A stretch of DNA of 64,000 nucleotides from Plazaster borealis (lineage: Eukaryota; Echinodermata; Asteroidea; Forcipulatida; Labidiasteridae): NCBI GenBank assembly GCA_021014325.1, contig CM037472.1, positions 12,633,063-12,697,062 on the forward strand, in the 5' to 3' direction. The notes under the pieces were generated by a model. It was not told where the DNA came from, made no database searches, and saw only the letters and a list, made by a program, of their open reading frames with translations. Every line of letters begins with the position of its first letter. Position 1 is the stretch's first letter. Shown here in pieces: positions 22,618-34,075 of the stretch. A program made the translations under genes and the position numbers.

Positions 22618-25147
22618 ATGGCGTGTGCAGTGGTGGCCCTTACCATGATTCTAGTAGCATTTTCTGTGACCTGCCAACCAGTCCTTGGAGATGAATTGGC
22701 AACAACCATCCAAGGGCCAGAGAGACAACGCTCGGCCCAGAAGACAGAGGATGAGCTGGCTCTCAAACAAATAAAGGAGGTGATGGAAAAGGGCAAACCA
22801 TTCATGGTCCGTGAGCAGGATGAAAACTTACAAGAAGTCGCAAGAGGAGGTGAGAATTTTCCTGTCATTACGTTTCATTTCATTCATAAATTGAGTCGAG
22901 AAACACACACAATTAAATGGGTCAGTTGACATAAGCTATTTGTTTTTGTTCGTAATGTTGTTCTCACTTATTCTTTCTGGATATAACTTGGATTTTATTT
23001 CCTGCTTTCGTTAGCTTGAGATCGACCTTTATACTTGATTACTTATGTAAATTAAAAAGATTCTTTAATATCGTATTTATCAGTTTGCGGGGGATCGTTG
23101 AGTGGGTCTGGAACGTTCACCTCACCGGCATATCCAGGTAATTATCCGAAGGATGCCGACTGCATCTGGACCATAACTGTAAGTCTTCGTCTTTTGTTAA
23201 CTGTACAGTTTATTGTAAGCTGCCAAGTTTATTATCCCAAATTTGAATTCTAACCTTTGAAATCCTCGTTTGATCACCAAACGAATTATGTCTAATGTGG
23301 GTTCAAATACGTCGCCTTGTCCAAGTGCATACAGCATACTTCAAATTCAGTAATTATTTGCACAAATTTATTCTGTCAACGACCAAGTGCACCCATAACA
23401 AGGAGGGAGATTAAGGAGGAGTTGCGGGTGGGTGTTGTTTAGTGTTGGTTTGTTAAATCATTTGTTCAATTAACAGTTAAAATTGACTGAAAATAGGACT
23501 CTAAACAAGCACATGTAGACCTATTTGTTTTTGCTTCAACACAGGCACCAGTGGGACAGCACGTAGAGTTAAGCATTGACAACATTGATATCGAAGACGG
23601 AGACACGTGTGAATGGGACAGACTTTCCATCAAGGTGGCCAATGAATATGTACCATCAGGGTGAGTCAATCAAACAGTTTTAAGTGTCATATTTGTTGCA
23701 TTTTTATGTTTTCACTTGATTTAAGAGAAAGTGTATCGTGATTTAAAGATGATGATTGTTTCATTGTTTTATTAAAGCGGTTTGATAATAATAGTATGAT
23801 ACAAAGTGTATTCACTTCTCATAGATTTCCGTCAGTCATAATAGTAACCAATGACTGGCTTACCTCCAGTATCCTTAACAAAATTATACAGAAAATTAAT
23901 GTGGAAACATTCTAAAAATACGGCGCTCGTGTAGGGACGGGTAGAAGCTAAGATAAGATACAAACTTTATTATTGAAATTGAAATTGAAACTGGCCTTAA
24001 TTCAAACAGTACAGACAAAAACACAAACAATACAATAAACAAAAGGCAGATGGATAAGACCGACGAAAGAAAGAATGAATGACAATGAGTATAAAAATAT
24101 ATAAAAGCTAGGGTTAAAAAGATGGAAGGTAGGCCTATTTTGTTCCCTATAAATTATTTTTCAATCCCTCGGAATAATAATTTGCTCCCTCAAAATATTA
24201 TTTCATTCCCTAAAAATATTATTTCGTTCACTCAAAGTATAGTTTACTTCAACAAAATAATGTTTCGTTCCCTCTGCCGGTATTCCTATAAAGGCCTATA
24301 TTTGTTTCGTTCCCTCAAAATGTTATATCGTCCCCTCAAAATATCTTATATCCTTCCCTCGAAAAAAAATGTTCCCTCGAAATTATAATATAGAAAAATT
24401 ATAGTATTTCGTTCTCTTGATACCATTAGGATGATGGACAGGGTTAGGGGAGAAAGAAAATGGGGTTAGGGTTAGAGATGAACTATAGGCTTGATGCCCG
24501 AAGTATTATTTCTTCCCATAATTGTTTTTTAATTGTTCCCTCGAAACAAAATTTCGTTTCCTCGAAATAATATTTTGTTCCCCAAAAATATTGTTCGTTC
24601 ATTTGACATCAATCTCTCGCAACAAATTTTGTTCCCTCAAAATAATATTTTCTTCCCCGAAATAATATTTCGTTCCTACAAAACTTATTTTGTTCCCTTG
24701 TGTGAACTATTTCGAGGAAACCAAAAACATATGCCTCTCCTATAAGCCTCATGTTACAACAAGGAAAACAATCTCTAGTGATGAAGCTAATCAGATTTTT
24801 TATAAGCGGTCTAAATAATAACGATGTTTGGACCCGGTATGCCAACCGAAGAATAAGAATTCAGGACATAATTTTAAAAAAAGTGTTATTTCATGCATGC
24901 TCTCTCGAAAAATTAAACGCAGAAAAACACTTGCAAGGCTTCGTTACACTGTACGCTATGACTCGATTGGTTAGAGTGTGATGATAAGTTAACCAGGCCC
25001 GCGTGTCTCTTTAGGTTGTGTGGATTGGGGTCTGTTATGGGATCTTTCATCTCAACTGGCAACCAGATGACGGTTTGGCTTCAGTCGGATGGATCTATCC
25101 AGAAAGCTGGATTCTCGGCTTCTTACTCATCCGTATATCTGCAGTAA
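22618..25147 (+). CDS. Secreted single-CUB-domain protein
   Basis: Exons 22618-22849, 23084-23178, 23545-23660 and 25015-25147 join in phases 1, 0 and 2 into 191 residues. A signal peptide (MACAVVALTMILVAFSVTC) is followed by a charged segment of about 55 residues with no recognised domain, then one CUB domain: VCGGSLSGSGTFTSPAYPGN, IDIEDGDTCEWDRLSIKV, LCGLGSVMGSF... ending AGFSASYSSVYLQ. All four CUB cysteines are present. CUB domains bind proteins or glycans outside the cell; no catalytic domain is visible. The TAA at 25145 overlaps a good donor (CA|GTAAGA at 25144), so a longer isoform is possible, but the stop falls exactly at the CUB end and an ATTAAA lies at 25306. It is divergent from the astacin gene. 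Confidence 0.85.
24120..24720 (+). repeat. Degenerate ~22-bp repeat cluster in the last CUB intron
   Basis: TTCCCTC(G/A)AAATAATATTT(C/T)GT occurs many times with substitutions and length changes, in two blocks (24120-24400 and 24500-24720). Between them is a G-rich stretch with two TTAGGG-like words (near 24430 and 24465). Open frames through it are repeat artefacts. Confidence 0.75.
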
Positions 25148-25841
25148 GATCCTCATCAGACACACACAAACAACAAAACATTGAACGGCTTCGCTGTGCA
25201 TCTAAAAGGGCGCCCTCTAAAACGACGTCGAGGGGAAAATGTACCGGATTTAATTCTAATCGCAGGAACCGTTAACTAAAATCCCTTTACATTATAACAT
25301 TACAAATTAAACGTTTTATTGTAAACGCATTAAAGTATATTGAATTAATAGTATCACTAGCTCACCACGGCAGTGCACTTTTTTAAAATGTTAAAGAACG
25401 GACGGGACGAAAAAAAAACCCAGAAGAAACCCCCCCCCCCAAAAAAAAAAACCCAAACAAAAAACACATTAGAAAAAGGTGAAGATCAACAGTCATGTCA
25501 CACGAGACAATTTACAGGCAACCAGTTCCTGGCAATCTCCAATGAGAAAATCAATTCACTATTCAGTTTTCTCATTACTTTCTTGGGGATAGTGAGTTAC
25601 AGCTAGAAGAATGTCTTTTGTGCTGCCAAAGTGTTTCTTTTGCATACAGTGCAAGTGGTTGCCCCCGAGTTGCATGAAAAATTGCCCTGTGTGACATGGC
25701 CCTTATCGTTATACAGACAAGGTCATGATGCCAGTAATTGTTTACTGTAACGTACACAATTAATATTCAAATTAAGGTTTATCGTTTAAATTGATATACT
25801 TTGAATGTTTTGCTTATGATTGATTACTCGTGAATAGTTAC

Positions 25842-26026
25842 CATAAATTGATCATGAGTTCTGTGCCTTTTGGTATGTTGTAACCAGCCAGAGTGAAGTC
25901 CGTCACAGCACTGCGGTTCAACAGAGGGGTCTATGAGTTATGTCGAGTTAACTCCTTGACGACTGCTGCTGTGTACGGCAAATCGTTTATGTCATTCATG
26001 TTAGGCAAACGGTTATAACCAACATT
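25842..26026 (-). pseudogene. Orphan cytochrome P450 exon with an in-frame stop
   Basis: A minus-strand exon bounded by AG (before 26026) and GT (after 25842), 185 nt. It reads RLPNMNDINDLPYTAAVVKE, then LTRHNS, a TAG stop, then continues in the same frame with AVTDFTLAGYNIPKGTELMI. That is the segment between the K-helix (LPYTEAVVKE-type, ExxR region) and the PKG loop of CYP2-clan P450s. No I-helix, PERF or heme-binding exon was found on either side. It is therefore an isolated, disabled exon, probably a relic of a P450 gene or a retained duplicate. The K-helix pattern here is KELTR. Confidence 0.75.
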
Positions 26027-26167
26027 CTGCAAACATAAGTAAAGAATCAGCCTATTCAGGGAATGTGACATGTTAACCCTCCGCAATAAAGCTCCCAAAA
26101 AATGTTTTGCTCTTGCCACCAGCCTCATTGGAAGGCAATTTTAATTAAAGGGTAATTAAGTCTGTTT

Positions 26168-26250
26168 AGGGTGATGGGTTTGGGGTGGGGTGGGGATGGT
26201 TGTTGGAGTGGGCAGGAAGAGGGTGGTGGGCTGGGGAGTGGGTGGGGGCG
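26168..26250 (+). other. G-rich tract with quadruplex potential
   Basis: The tract has many GGG and GGGG runs separated by one to six bases, including GGGGTGGGGTGGGG. Four or more close G-runs satisfy the usual G-quadruplex pattern. No gene is attached to it here. Confidence 0.5.
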
Positions 26251-26963
26251 TACATTGTATTAGCCTGATGATAGATACATTACAATGTGTCGGCTGCAGA
26301 CCTTATAATTCAAGGTTTGTGTACGCATGTCAATGGGGGGCTGCCACCGGCAAACGTAAAAGGGTCATGGTCACCTGTTAGTGAAACTCAACCCCATGGA
26401 CGACTACACTATCTCAACGGGATGGTTCTAATACAGGATTACAAGAAGTATGACTGGATTTGATCAAACGGTTCTTATGTTATTGAAGAAGAAAAAAAGT
26501 GCCTTCCGCTACAGCCACTTGGCTAGGCGCAGGGTTAAGGTGACATGTGACAAGTAAAGGTTCAGTAATGATTAAGCAATGTACTAACAATCAACACCAA
26601 CGACGTGACCCCAATACAAACACAGGTCCACAAATGTTTATTTCATTGGACTACCACAAGTTAAACAAAAATGAAATGTTTTTTTCCTGAGACATTCAAA
26701 AACACTCTTTTTGTGAAAAAGGTGAACTCAAAAAGTTCATAGGGGGCCTATGGGAAATTAGTTGCTGGTAATAGTTATGTTCACGACACGAAACCCGGAC
26801 AACGGACTATTTACCATGCAGCAACTAGTACAATAAATTGGTTTTAAAAGTGATGGATATTATGGGTCGAGACTGCCAAGATCGAGTCTGTTTGTAGTAT
26901 TCTTGTCTTACTTTGTATAATTTGTCATTTTGCCCATATTTCTTGCCTTGTGTTTGGCCTAAC

Positions 26964-27336
26964 TTAAAGGCACAGTACATGTTTGGTAATTACTCACAAT
27001 ATATATTAGCATAAAAACTGACTTGGTAACGAGCAACTGAGAGCTGTTGATAGTATAAAACATTTTGAGAAACGACTCCCTCTGAAATAACGTAGTTTTT
27101 GAGAAAGAGGTAATTTCTCACTAAAATAATAAAAACTTCTTGCAAGAAGTTTTTATTCCTAACTGAAAGCACACACATTTGTACAACAAGGGTGTAGTTT
27201 CTTTCATAATTTTCTTGCAACTTCGACGACCAATTGAGCCCAAATTTTCACAGGCTTGTTATTTTATGCATGTTGGGATACACCAAATGAGAACACTGGT
27301 CTTTGACAATTCAAAACGTGGTACGATGCCTTTAAG
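26964..27336 (+). mobile_element. TTAA-flanked MITE, family A, copy 2
   Basis: Ends TTAAAGGCACAGTACATGTT and GTACGATGCCTTTAA, with the shared internal landmarks of family A. About 40 bp shorter than copy 1 through small deletions. Confidence 0.75.
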
Positions 27337-27339
27337 CAC

Positions 27340-27950
27340 GGAAAAGGATCGAGCCCGAACTGCATGCGACAACATGGTGCTTTAGCTGTTTTTATACTCA
27401 CTCATTACTGCTGATGTATAAACTTGAAATTCAGGTTGCCATGTTTTAGTCTCGTTTTTACATTACAGTGAATCAAGTAAGTTGAATCAAGTTGAAAGCA
27501 TAAAAAGACATACCTTGAACTTATCGAGCGTTTCTACGAAGCTTGTCTTGCCGAGCCCGAACGATCTCAGAGCTGTGTGCGCCAATTCTCAGAGAAAAGT
27601 CCCTCAATAATTTTTGGTAAAAATGAAAGGAAAGAGTAATGACGCTTTTTTGGTTAGATCTACAGCATCTGCCGAAAAATGGCACACGATCTCTATGTGT
27701 TTGGCACATCCACTGACACTAATTTTTCATGGGCTTGTCCCTGATTATTAGAAATAATCGGCACCGACTTTTATAAGATTTGTTACAAACGATAGCAGAA
27801 CACACTTTATGTTGAATTAATAAAACGAAAGAGCCAGTATGAAGCTTTTATTGATAAACGTGTACCTTTGTTAAAGTGCGGGATTATACAATGTCTGTAC
27901 GTAGTGGTCTCCTCGTCCTGCTGTTGCGTTCATGTTCGTCACTAGTGCCT
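27340..27950. other. Noncoding stretch, no gene seen
   Basis: Short open frames only, without domain or splice support. Confidence 0.4.
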
Positions 27951-27951
27951 C

Positions 27952-28072
27952 CTTAATGACCCCCCAAAACGTTATTATTCAAAAGATTTTGAGGGCCTAC
28001 AAATTATGATAATCAGTTGGGCGCATGAATTTTGGCCTATTTAGTGTGGTGCACCCTCTTGCATAAAATGAG
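27952..28072 (+). repeat. Isolated fragment of the 1.42-kb satellite unit
   Basis: GACCCCCCAAAACGTTATTATTCAA through TGTGGTGCACCCTCTTGCAT matches the stretch that recurs in every unit of the array at 33.4-47.3 kb (for example 35071-35185). It is a single dispersed piece about 5.3 kb from the array. Confidence 0.8.
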
Positions 28073-28429
28073 GGGACAGCTTGCCCAGCCTCTATATATA
28101 ACACTAGTTAAACAGCAGTGTTTTAAAATAATGACATAAAAGCCTACCAGATTTAAAATGATTGTCGATTAAAGAGGTGGCAGCATGCCCGCCCCTATAA
28201 AACATTAACAGCAGTGTTTCTAAAATCAATGATATAATTACATAAACATAGTTTGAAGTGATTCCACCGCTGGTACATGCGGTTGGATTACATGAACTAG
28301 CCCCACCTGAACAAGAGGGTGTTAGTGTTACCAAATAAACATTACAACGTTAACATTTCAGACAACCCCCCCATTAATTTGTTTGACCCAAAGCAGTGGC
28401 AGTCCACTTCCTTAGAAAATAATGCAAAC

Positions 28430-30041
28430 GCGTGAAGCGCGCCCCCCACTCAGTGTCTAAGAGCGGCATTGCCCAAGAGCGGGAGGGCTGCGCTTCCTGA
28501 CGCAAGCGAAATTGCTCATCATAGCTACGCCAGCACAAACCCAGGGAATTGCGCAGCGGCTAGGCGTATGATCTCAGCATATTTGACCAATTCGCCAAAA
28601 CGCATGGGATGACGCACAGAGAACACAGCCATAAATGTATGAAAAGCACTTGTCCAATGATCGATGGTCTGCAATTTCCGCGGTGGTGCTGAGGCCGGGC
28701 GAAAGACAACCCGACCTTGCTCATCCACCATCATCGACAACGCAGTGCCGCTGTCGGCCGAAGCCAACGAAACAATGCGTTGTCACGGAACAACAAAGCC
28801 ATGTCAACATACTGGGAATTCCAAATTTTTTCCTTCATGGCTGGAGTGACATGCAACCCCAGCCCACAATTATCTTGTACAGATGGAATTGGGGTGGGTT
28901 TCCCATACCCATCTACTATACTAGAAAAAGGAGGGACAACCCCAGAAACGGCAGGTAAAACCCCTGCACCCTGTTGGTTATTAAACCCAATAACAACCCT
29001 TTACTGAGGGGAGGGGCCAATGAGTTATTTTACACCATCATTAATTAAGTATTTTCTCCAAACTCTATATGACTGGGGGGAGTCAAATTCCTTGATATCC
29101 TAGAATGGACCATTCAACATAATATTAGAGGGGGAGGGGTCAGGCCCCAGATTTGTTTTGTTTGTTTTTTGTTTACAGGTTTTTTTCAAGAAAAATATTG
29201 GATGGTGTGGTAGTAAATAAGGGCATTGCCATGCCATTAAGAACTTAGATAATTAGAGAAACATACCAATTAGTGGTTGCTAAATGACTAAAATAGTATT
29301 AGACAATAGCTAGGCATGTAAAGAAGACACTTAGATTTAAAATTTTGTGGGAAATGCACATAATTATTTATTAATATTTAGTAATATTTGCCCTTTTGTC
29401 CCTCGGGATAAAGTGGGGGTGTTTCCACGCCCCTAAAAGGTTATCTAATTAGGGAAAATAAATCAATTACTGGGTAATTAATGAACTCAAATAATTCTAG
29501 ACAATTGCTGGGCATGTAAAGATGTCTCTTATGTAAAATATCATCGGAAATGCACAGAAAACATTTTAAATATATTGGATGGTGTGGTATGATATATTGG
29601 CCCCTTCAAGGATTTAATATACTCTATAGGGAGTTCCCGCAGTTAAGGGTTTTAAAGACGTACCGGCATGACCGACTGGATACGGTGGCGATGGTGCCGC
29701 TAGCGACGGTCCGGCTACATTGGTCCTGCTGACGGCGGTCCGATCGGCAGGTGTCCAGTCAGCAACGGTCCGGCTGATGACGACGACGACGGTGCGGCTG
29801 TCCCCTCAATGCCTTGTCCAACTGCTGGCTGCCCAGAGCTGCTGTCGTCAGCAGCAATGGCCGAGTTGGCGCTCCCATAGGCTGGTAAAGGGCCAACAAA
29901 CTGAGCCACCGGAACCTTCGTCAACGTCGGCTGGCCCATGGGCGGCTGGCCGGATCCACGGCCACGGCCACGGCCCCGCATTGGCAGCACCGGCGGGTCC
30001 AAGTGCCCCGCACGCCTCTTCTGCCGTACTGGACGAGGCAT
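28430..30041 (-). pseudogene. Broken retroelement ORF (gag/ORF1-like), interrupted
   Basis: A GC-rich minus-strand region in two parts. The N-terminal part, 30041-29715, is low-complexity and basic (MPRPVRQKRRAGHLDPPV, then GRGRGRGSG). The second part, 28767-28525, reads QTIDHWTSAFHTFMAVFSV and ELVKYAEIIRLAAAQFPGF; a one-base shift near 28527 then restores WRSYDEQFRLRQ and TEWGARF. I recognise the HWTSAF...YDEQFRLR pattern from a protein upstream of polymerases in invertebrate retroelements, perhaps DIRS-type. About 900 bp of AT-rich DNA (28830-29690) separates the parts. No reverse transcriptase is present. The element is non-functional. Confidence 0.55.
29200..29590. repeat. Diverged tandem duplication within the retroelement interruption
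   Basis: About 29200-29370 and 29445-29590 align with many differences. Shared words are ATTGGATGGTGTGGTA, AGACAAT(A/T)GCT(A/G)GGCATGTAAAG and GGAAATGCACA. Confidence 0.5.
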
Positions 30042-30547
30042 TATTTCACCAGAAAATCCGCGAATAAAAAAGTTCGCAAGGCTTTGCAGTATAGATAACT
30101 TGCAAATTACAAATCTCCAAAATTATTGTGAAAAATTACACAATCCTTACGATTAACACTAAAGATTTACAGCTATTAACGTAAGACAATTTCGAAATAA
30201 ATGTTACTCTCAGTGAAAGCTGAGCCGAAGTGATTAGCTTACCCGCTTCCCAGATGTACCATGCTTTTGTTACGCAAACTAAAATAAAGGTCAATTTGAC
30301 CACACACACTATGCATAAAGGTCAGCCTTGCTACCCCGGGAAAAAGTTAGGTTACCCTTATGGCTTACGTCCAAACCACCAAAAGGGACGTCACCGAGGC
30401 AAGTCTATCAAAATTATTGCCCAACAACCATGCAGTAGAGGACGCCAATATCCACACTGTCAGCACCGTGTATTGCAGCACGTCTCTGGTGCACTGCGGG
30501 GGTCTTCTGCGGCGAATAGTGTATTTTATCGTATATGCGATAAAAGG

Positions 30548-30722
30548 AAATATAAATAATGGTTATTTATAAATAATGTTTTTTTAAAATAATGGTTATA
30601 TATAAATAATGGTTATTTATAAATAATGGTTATTTATAAATAATGGTTATTTTTAAATAATGGTTATATATAAATAATGGTTATTTATAAATAATGGTTA
30701 TATATAAATAATGGTTATTATT
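30548..30722 (+). repeat. AATAATGGTTATTTAT minisatellite
   Basis: About ten copies of a 16-17-bp unit, AATAATGGTTAT(T/A)TATA, with a T/A polymorphism in the centre of the unit. Confidence 0.9.
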
Positions 30723-30724
30723 TC

Positions 30725-33330
30725 TCCCGTTAAATTTGTCTGTCCTGTTCATTATTTTCTCGTTCCGTTTTTTTCCCATTTTGTATTACTTGTCAGTCGA
30801 ATTAATTTTGTTCCCGTCCCGTTCATTAACAAAAGAGGTGTAGATGCCGCGAGGTTTAAAATAAAAAATTAATGTCCCCATGCGTAAACTTTTAAGGCGT
30901 GTTTTATTCAGTTTGTCATAATTTGCTTGAGGACGGATGCATGTCCTGAAAAAATGGAGCTGCGTGTTGGGGGAGGGGATGCCCTCGTCCCTCCGTAAAA
31001 AAATAAAAGGTACCGTTCCCCCGCCCCTTCCTCTTCCCGTCCTACGTGCTCTAAACCCGCGCCTCCGTGCCTGCCTCCGTTCCCCGTGATCCCGTGCGTT
31101 GGCATTGTTCTTTGCTTGCACTGTACGCGCGCTTGGCCCATAGCAACAGTTCTTTGCTTGCACTGTACGCGCGCGCTGCCCATAGCAACAGTGAAAACGG
31201 CGCGCACATTTTGGTGTTTTTTTGCTCATAAATCTGTCAATTCTGAACGGATTATGTTCAAAAATAGATGAGTGTCAAGACGAAGTCAACTCCTTTCTTC
31301 CGTGTAAATTTGGCGAGGTTTGATGCGGTATCCAGGGAGGAGATCCAATAGACCTTTATTATGCTGCCACCATCTTGGTCGTGTTCCCTGTATCCAACAG
31401 CAGTAATGAATGCTAATATTCATTGTACAAAAAGGAACCAGACTGTTACTCCTTCCAGCCTCGGTTTGGTTACATTGATTTGAATTGGACAAAATCAAGA
31501 TGGCCGCACCATGATAAAGGTCTATAACATACACAGACACACACACACATGTATGTGTAAGGTGTAAACCGAGGACTTTTCTTTGTTCTCCCATTGTTTG
31601 GACATAGTTTTTTTCAGCGACGTCCCCATTGGTTTTGTACACGAAATCAAAGCGGATCCCTTTTGTTAAAGTCCTCGGTTTGAATGCGTAGACATGCCCA
31701 CACACTCACACAGACACCATTCGGCTATTTATTAAGAGACTAGCGGGAAACCCGCGCTACGCGCGGGTCCCGCTAGAGTTCCTTGCTGTTCCGATTTCAC
31801 AAAGCACTAAGATTGATCCTAACTTTGTATCAATCTGCTAAGCAAAGTGTGATGTCACAATACAAATTACCCTGTCACTGTTTGTTTATTTTTTCCCGTT
31901 CAGTTTATTATTTTCCTGTCCCGTATCATTTATTTAGTCCCTTTTCTTTTTTCCTGTCCCGTATTATTTCCCCAGCCCCGTTAATTTTTTTCGTCCTGTT
32001 CATTATTTTCTCGTCCCGTTTTTTCCCGTTTTGTATTATTTGTCAGTCGAATTAATTTTGTTCCCGTCCCGTTCATTATCCCCCGTTTGCGCAACTTTAC
32101 GCGTTTTTGCAAATGATGTTCTTTGTTTTGTGCAAATTCCTGTACTGTGGGTCCCGCTAGGCAGGTAAACTGGGCAGTTAGCACACCTGGATACCTGCTA
32201 CGCATAACAATGTGCCCTGTTGATGATCTGATCATAGTTCAAGGGGTTGATGCGTTGCACAATGACCACGTGACGACAGTAAAGTTGCGATGACATCATC
32301 AGATCACATCAAGACATCAGTAGTGTTAGTTTTACTGTCAACTGCCACTTTTATATAAAAAAAACAATATTCAGGAAACACCCATCAAATTGCTTTATTG
32401 GAAATCGTTAATGTTTCGCCAATGAAAGTAACTGCGGAAGTGTCAAAATATCGTTAATGTTGAAACAGAATAAGCCAATATGCCAAGAACTTTAAGAAAT
32501 TTAAAACCCATCTGGTTAAACGTGCTAGCGTAACAATAAAAACAGTTTGAAATTGAAATATTGTGTTTGTGTTTTGAAACTTACAAAATAAGCCAATAAG
32601 CCAAAGACTTTTAGAAATTTAAAACCCATCTGGTTAAACGTGCTAGCGTAATAATAAAATAAAACACTTTAAAATTTGCGGGTCCCGCTAGAGTTCCGCG
32701 AAGTTTCGATTTCACAAAGCACTAAGATTGATCTTAACTTTGTATCAATCTGCTAAGCAAAGTGTGATGTCACAATACAAATTACCCTGTCACTGTTTGT
32801 TTATTTTTTTCCCGTTCAGTTTATTATTTTTCTGTCCCGTATCATTTATAAGTCCCTTTTCTTTTTTCCTTTCCCGATTTCCCCAGCCCCCGTTAAATTT
32901 TTCTGTCCTGTTCATTATTTTCTCGTCCCGTTTTTTTCCCGTTTTGTATTATTTGTCAGTCGAATTAATTTTGTTCCCGTCCCGTTCATTAACAAAAGAG
33001 GTGTAGATGCCGCGAGGTTTAAAATAAAACAAATTAATGTCCCCATGCGTAAACATTTAAAGGCGTGTTTTATTCAGTTTGTCATAATTTGCTTGAGGAC
33101 GGATGCATGTCCTGAAAAAATGGAGCTGCGTGTTGGGGGAGGGGATGCCCTCGTCCCTCCGTAAAAAAATAAAAGGTATCGTTCCCCCGCCCCTTCCTCT
33201 CCCCGTCCAACGTGCTCTAACCCGCGCCTCCCCATGCCTGCCTCCGTTCCCCGCCCCTTCCTCTCCCGTCCCACGTGCTCTAACCCGCGCCTCCGTGCCT
33301 GCCTCTGTTCCCCGTGATCCCTAGCCTTGT
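30725..33330. repeat. Repeated module, three copies (two long, one partial)
   Basis: The segment GTTCATTATTTTCTCGT(T/C)CCG through AATTTTGTTCCCGTCCCGTT occurs at 30748, 32001 and 32909. In the first and last it continues through GTAGATGCCGCGAGG, GAGGACGGATGCATGTCCTG and a GC-rich CCGTCC(T/C)ACGTGCTCTAA tract. The unit TTTCACAAAGCACTAAGATTG to CTGTTTGTTTATTTTTTCCC is shared by 31793 and 32710. A short CATCTGGTTAAACGTGCTAGCG segment is also duplicated (32510, 32625). No coding function is apparent. Confidence 0.75.
31740..31776 (-). mobile_element. Helitron-like 3' terminus (hairpin plus CTAG)
   Basis: Read on the minus strand, ACCCGCGCGTAGCGCGGGTT forms a strong hairpin and is followed by TCCCGCTAG|T. 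A GC hairpin shortly before CTRR and a following T is the Helitron 3'-end signature. No RepHel gene or 5' TC end was found, so it would be a non-autonomous piece. The related GGGTCCCGCTAG word recurs at 32150 and 32684 without the hairpin. Confidence 0.4.
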
Positions 33331-33878
33331 CCAAGGCTCTTTACGCAAGCACCCCGCTTTGATTTCACCAGGTATGCCTCAATTCTCCTCAAAAGTTGAA
33401 TCACATAACCCCCAGGTTGTGGTAACTTGTCATAATTACACAATCTATCACTTGCATGACCCCCAAAACGTTATTATTCAAAAGATTTTGAGGGCCTAAT
33501 TATGATCATCAGTTTGGCGCATGAATTTTGGCCTATTTAGTGTGGTGCACCCTCTTGCATCACAATAACAGTTTCATCTTATTTTAATTGCCTGCTGTAT
33601 GCAGTTTTCTTGTATCAATGACAAAATACATCAACATAATAATAACAACAATGCAAAAACCCAGTTTGTTTACTTATTTTGCATCACGTGAATTCGGTTT
33701 ACATACGCCCTCACGAGGTCAAAAATACGGCGAATTGGGAGTAAAACGGATCGACGGCCTCATGAATTTTTTGTAGGCCTTTAAAATATTCTATACTAGA
33801 CAGATACAAAATAAACACAATAATGTTAAAAGTTGGACCCCCCCAAAAATATTAATAATATATATATATATATATTTT

Positions 33879-34075
33879 GAGGTTGCTCCTCATAAGGCCT
33901 CCAACTCTGTACTTCGCCGTCTTCCTGGAGGACGCCCGCGCTACCCGGGCAAGGGTCCCGCCGAGGCACGCGACCTAGGAAGACCCATGCCCGATGTGCT
34001 CTCTCGATCCTTCTTTGATCACCTCCCGAGTCTGTCCGGCCAGTTGGTGGGGAACGGAGCGCCGCCGGCCCCTTT
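33879..34075. repeat. 197-bp segment unique to the left array edge
   Basis: This GC-rich stretch replaces nothing in the internal units: GAGGTTGCTCCTC occurs at both of its ends (33879 and 34076), and internal units contain only one copy. Its first ~60 bp, from GCCTCCAACTCTGTACTTCG, match the sequence immediately right of the array at 47350-47400. Confidence 0.7.

Noticed and set aside
30786..31229. A 147-codon minus frame rich in R, A and G
   Set aside because: It lies in a GC-rich repeated module and its copy at 33.1-33.3 kb has a different frame, so no selection on protein.
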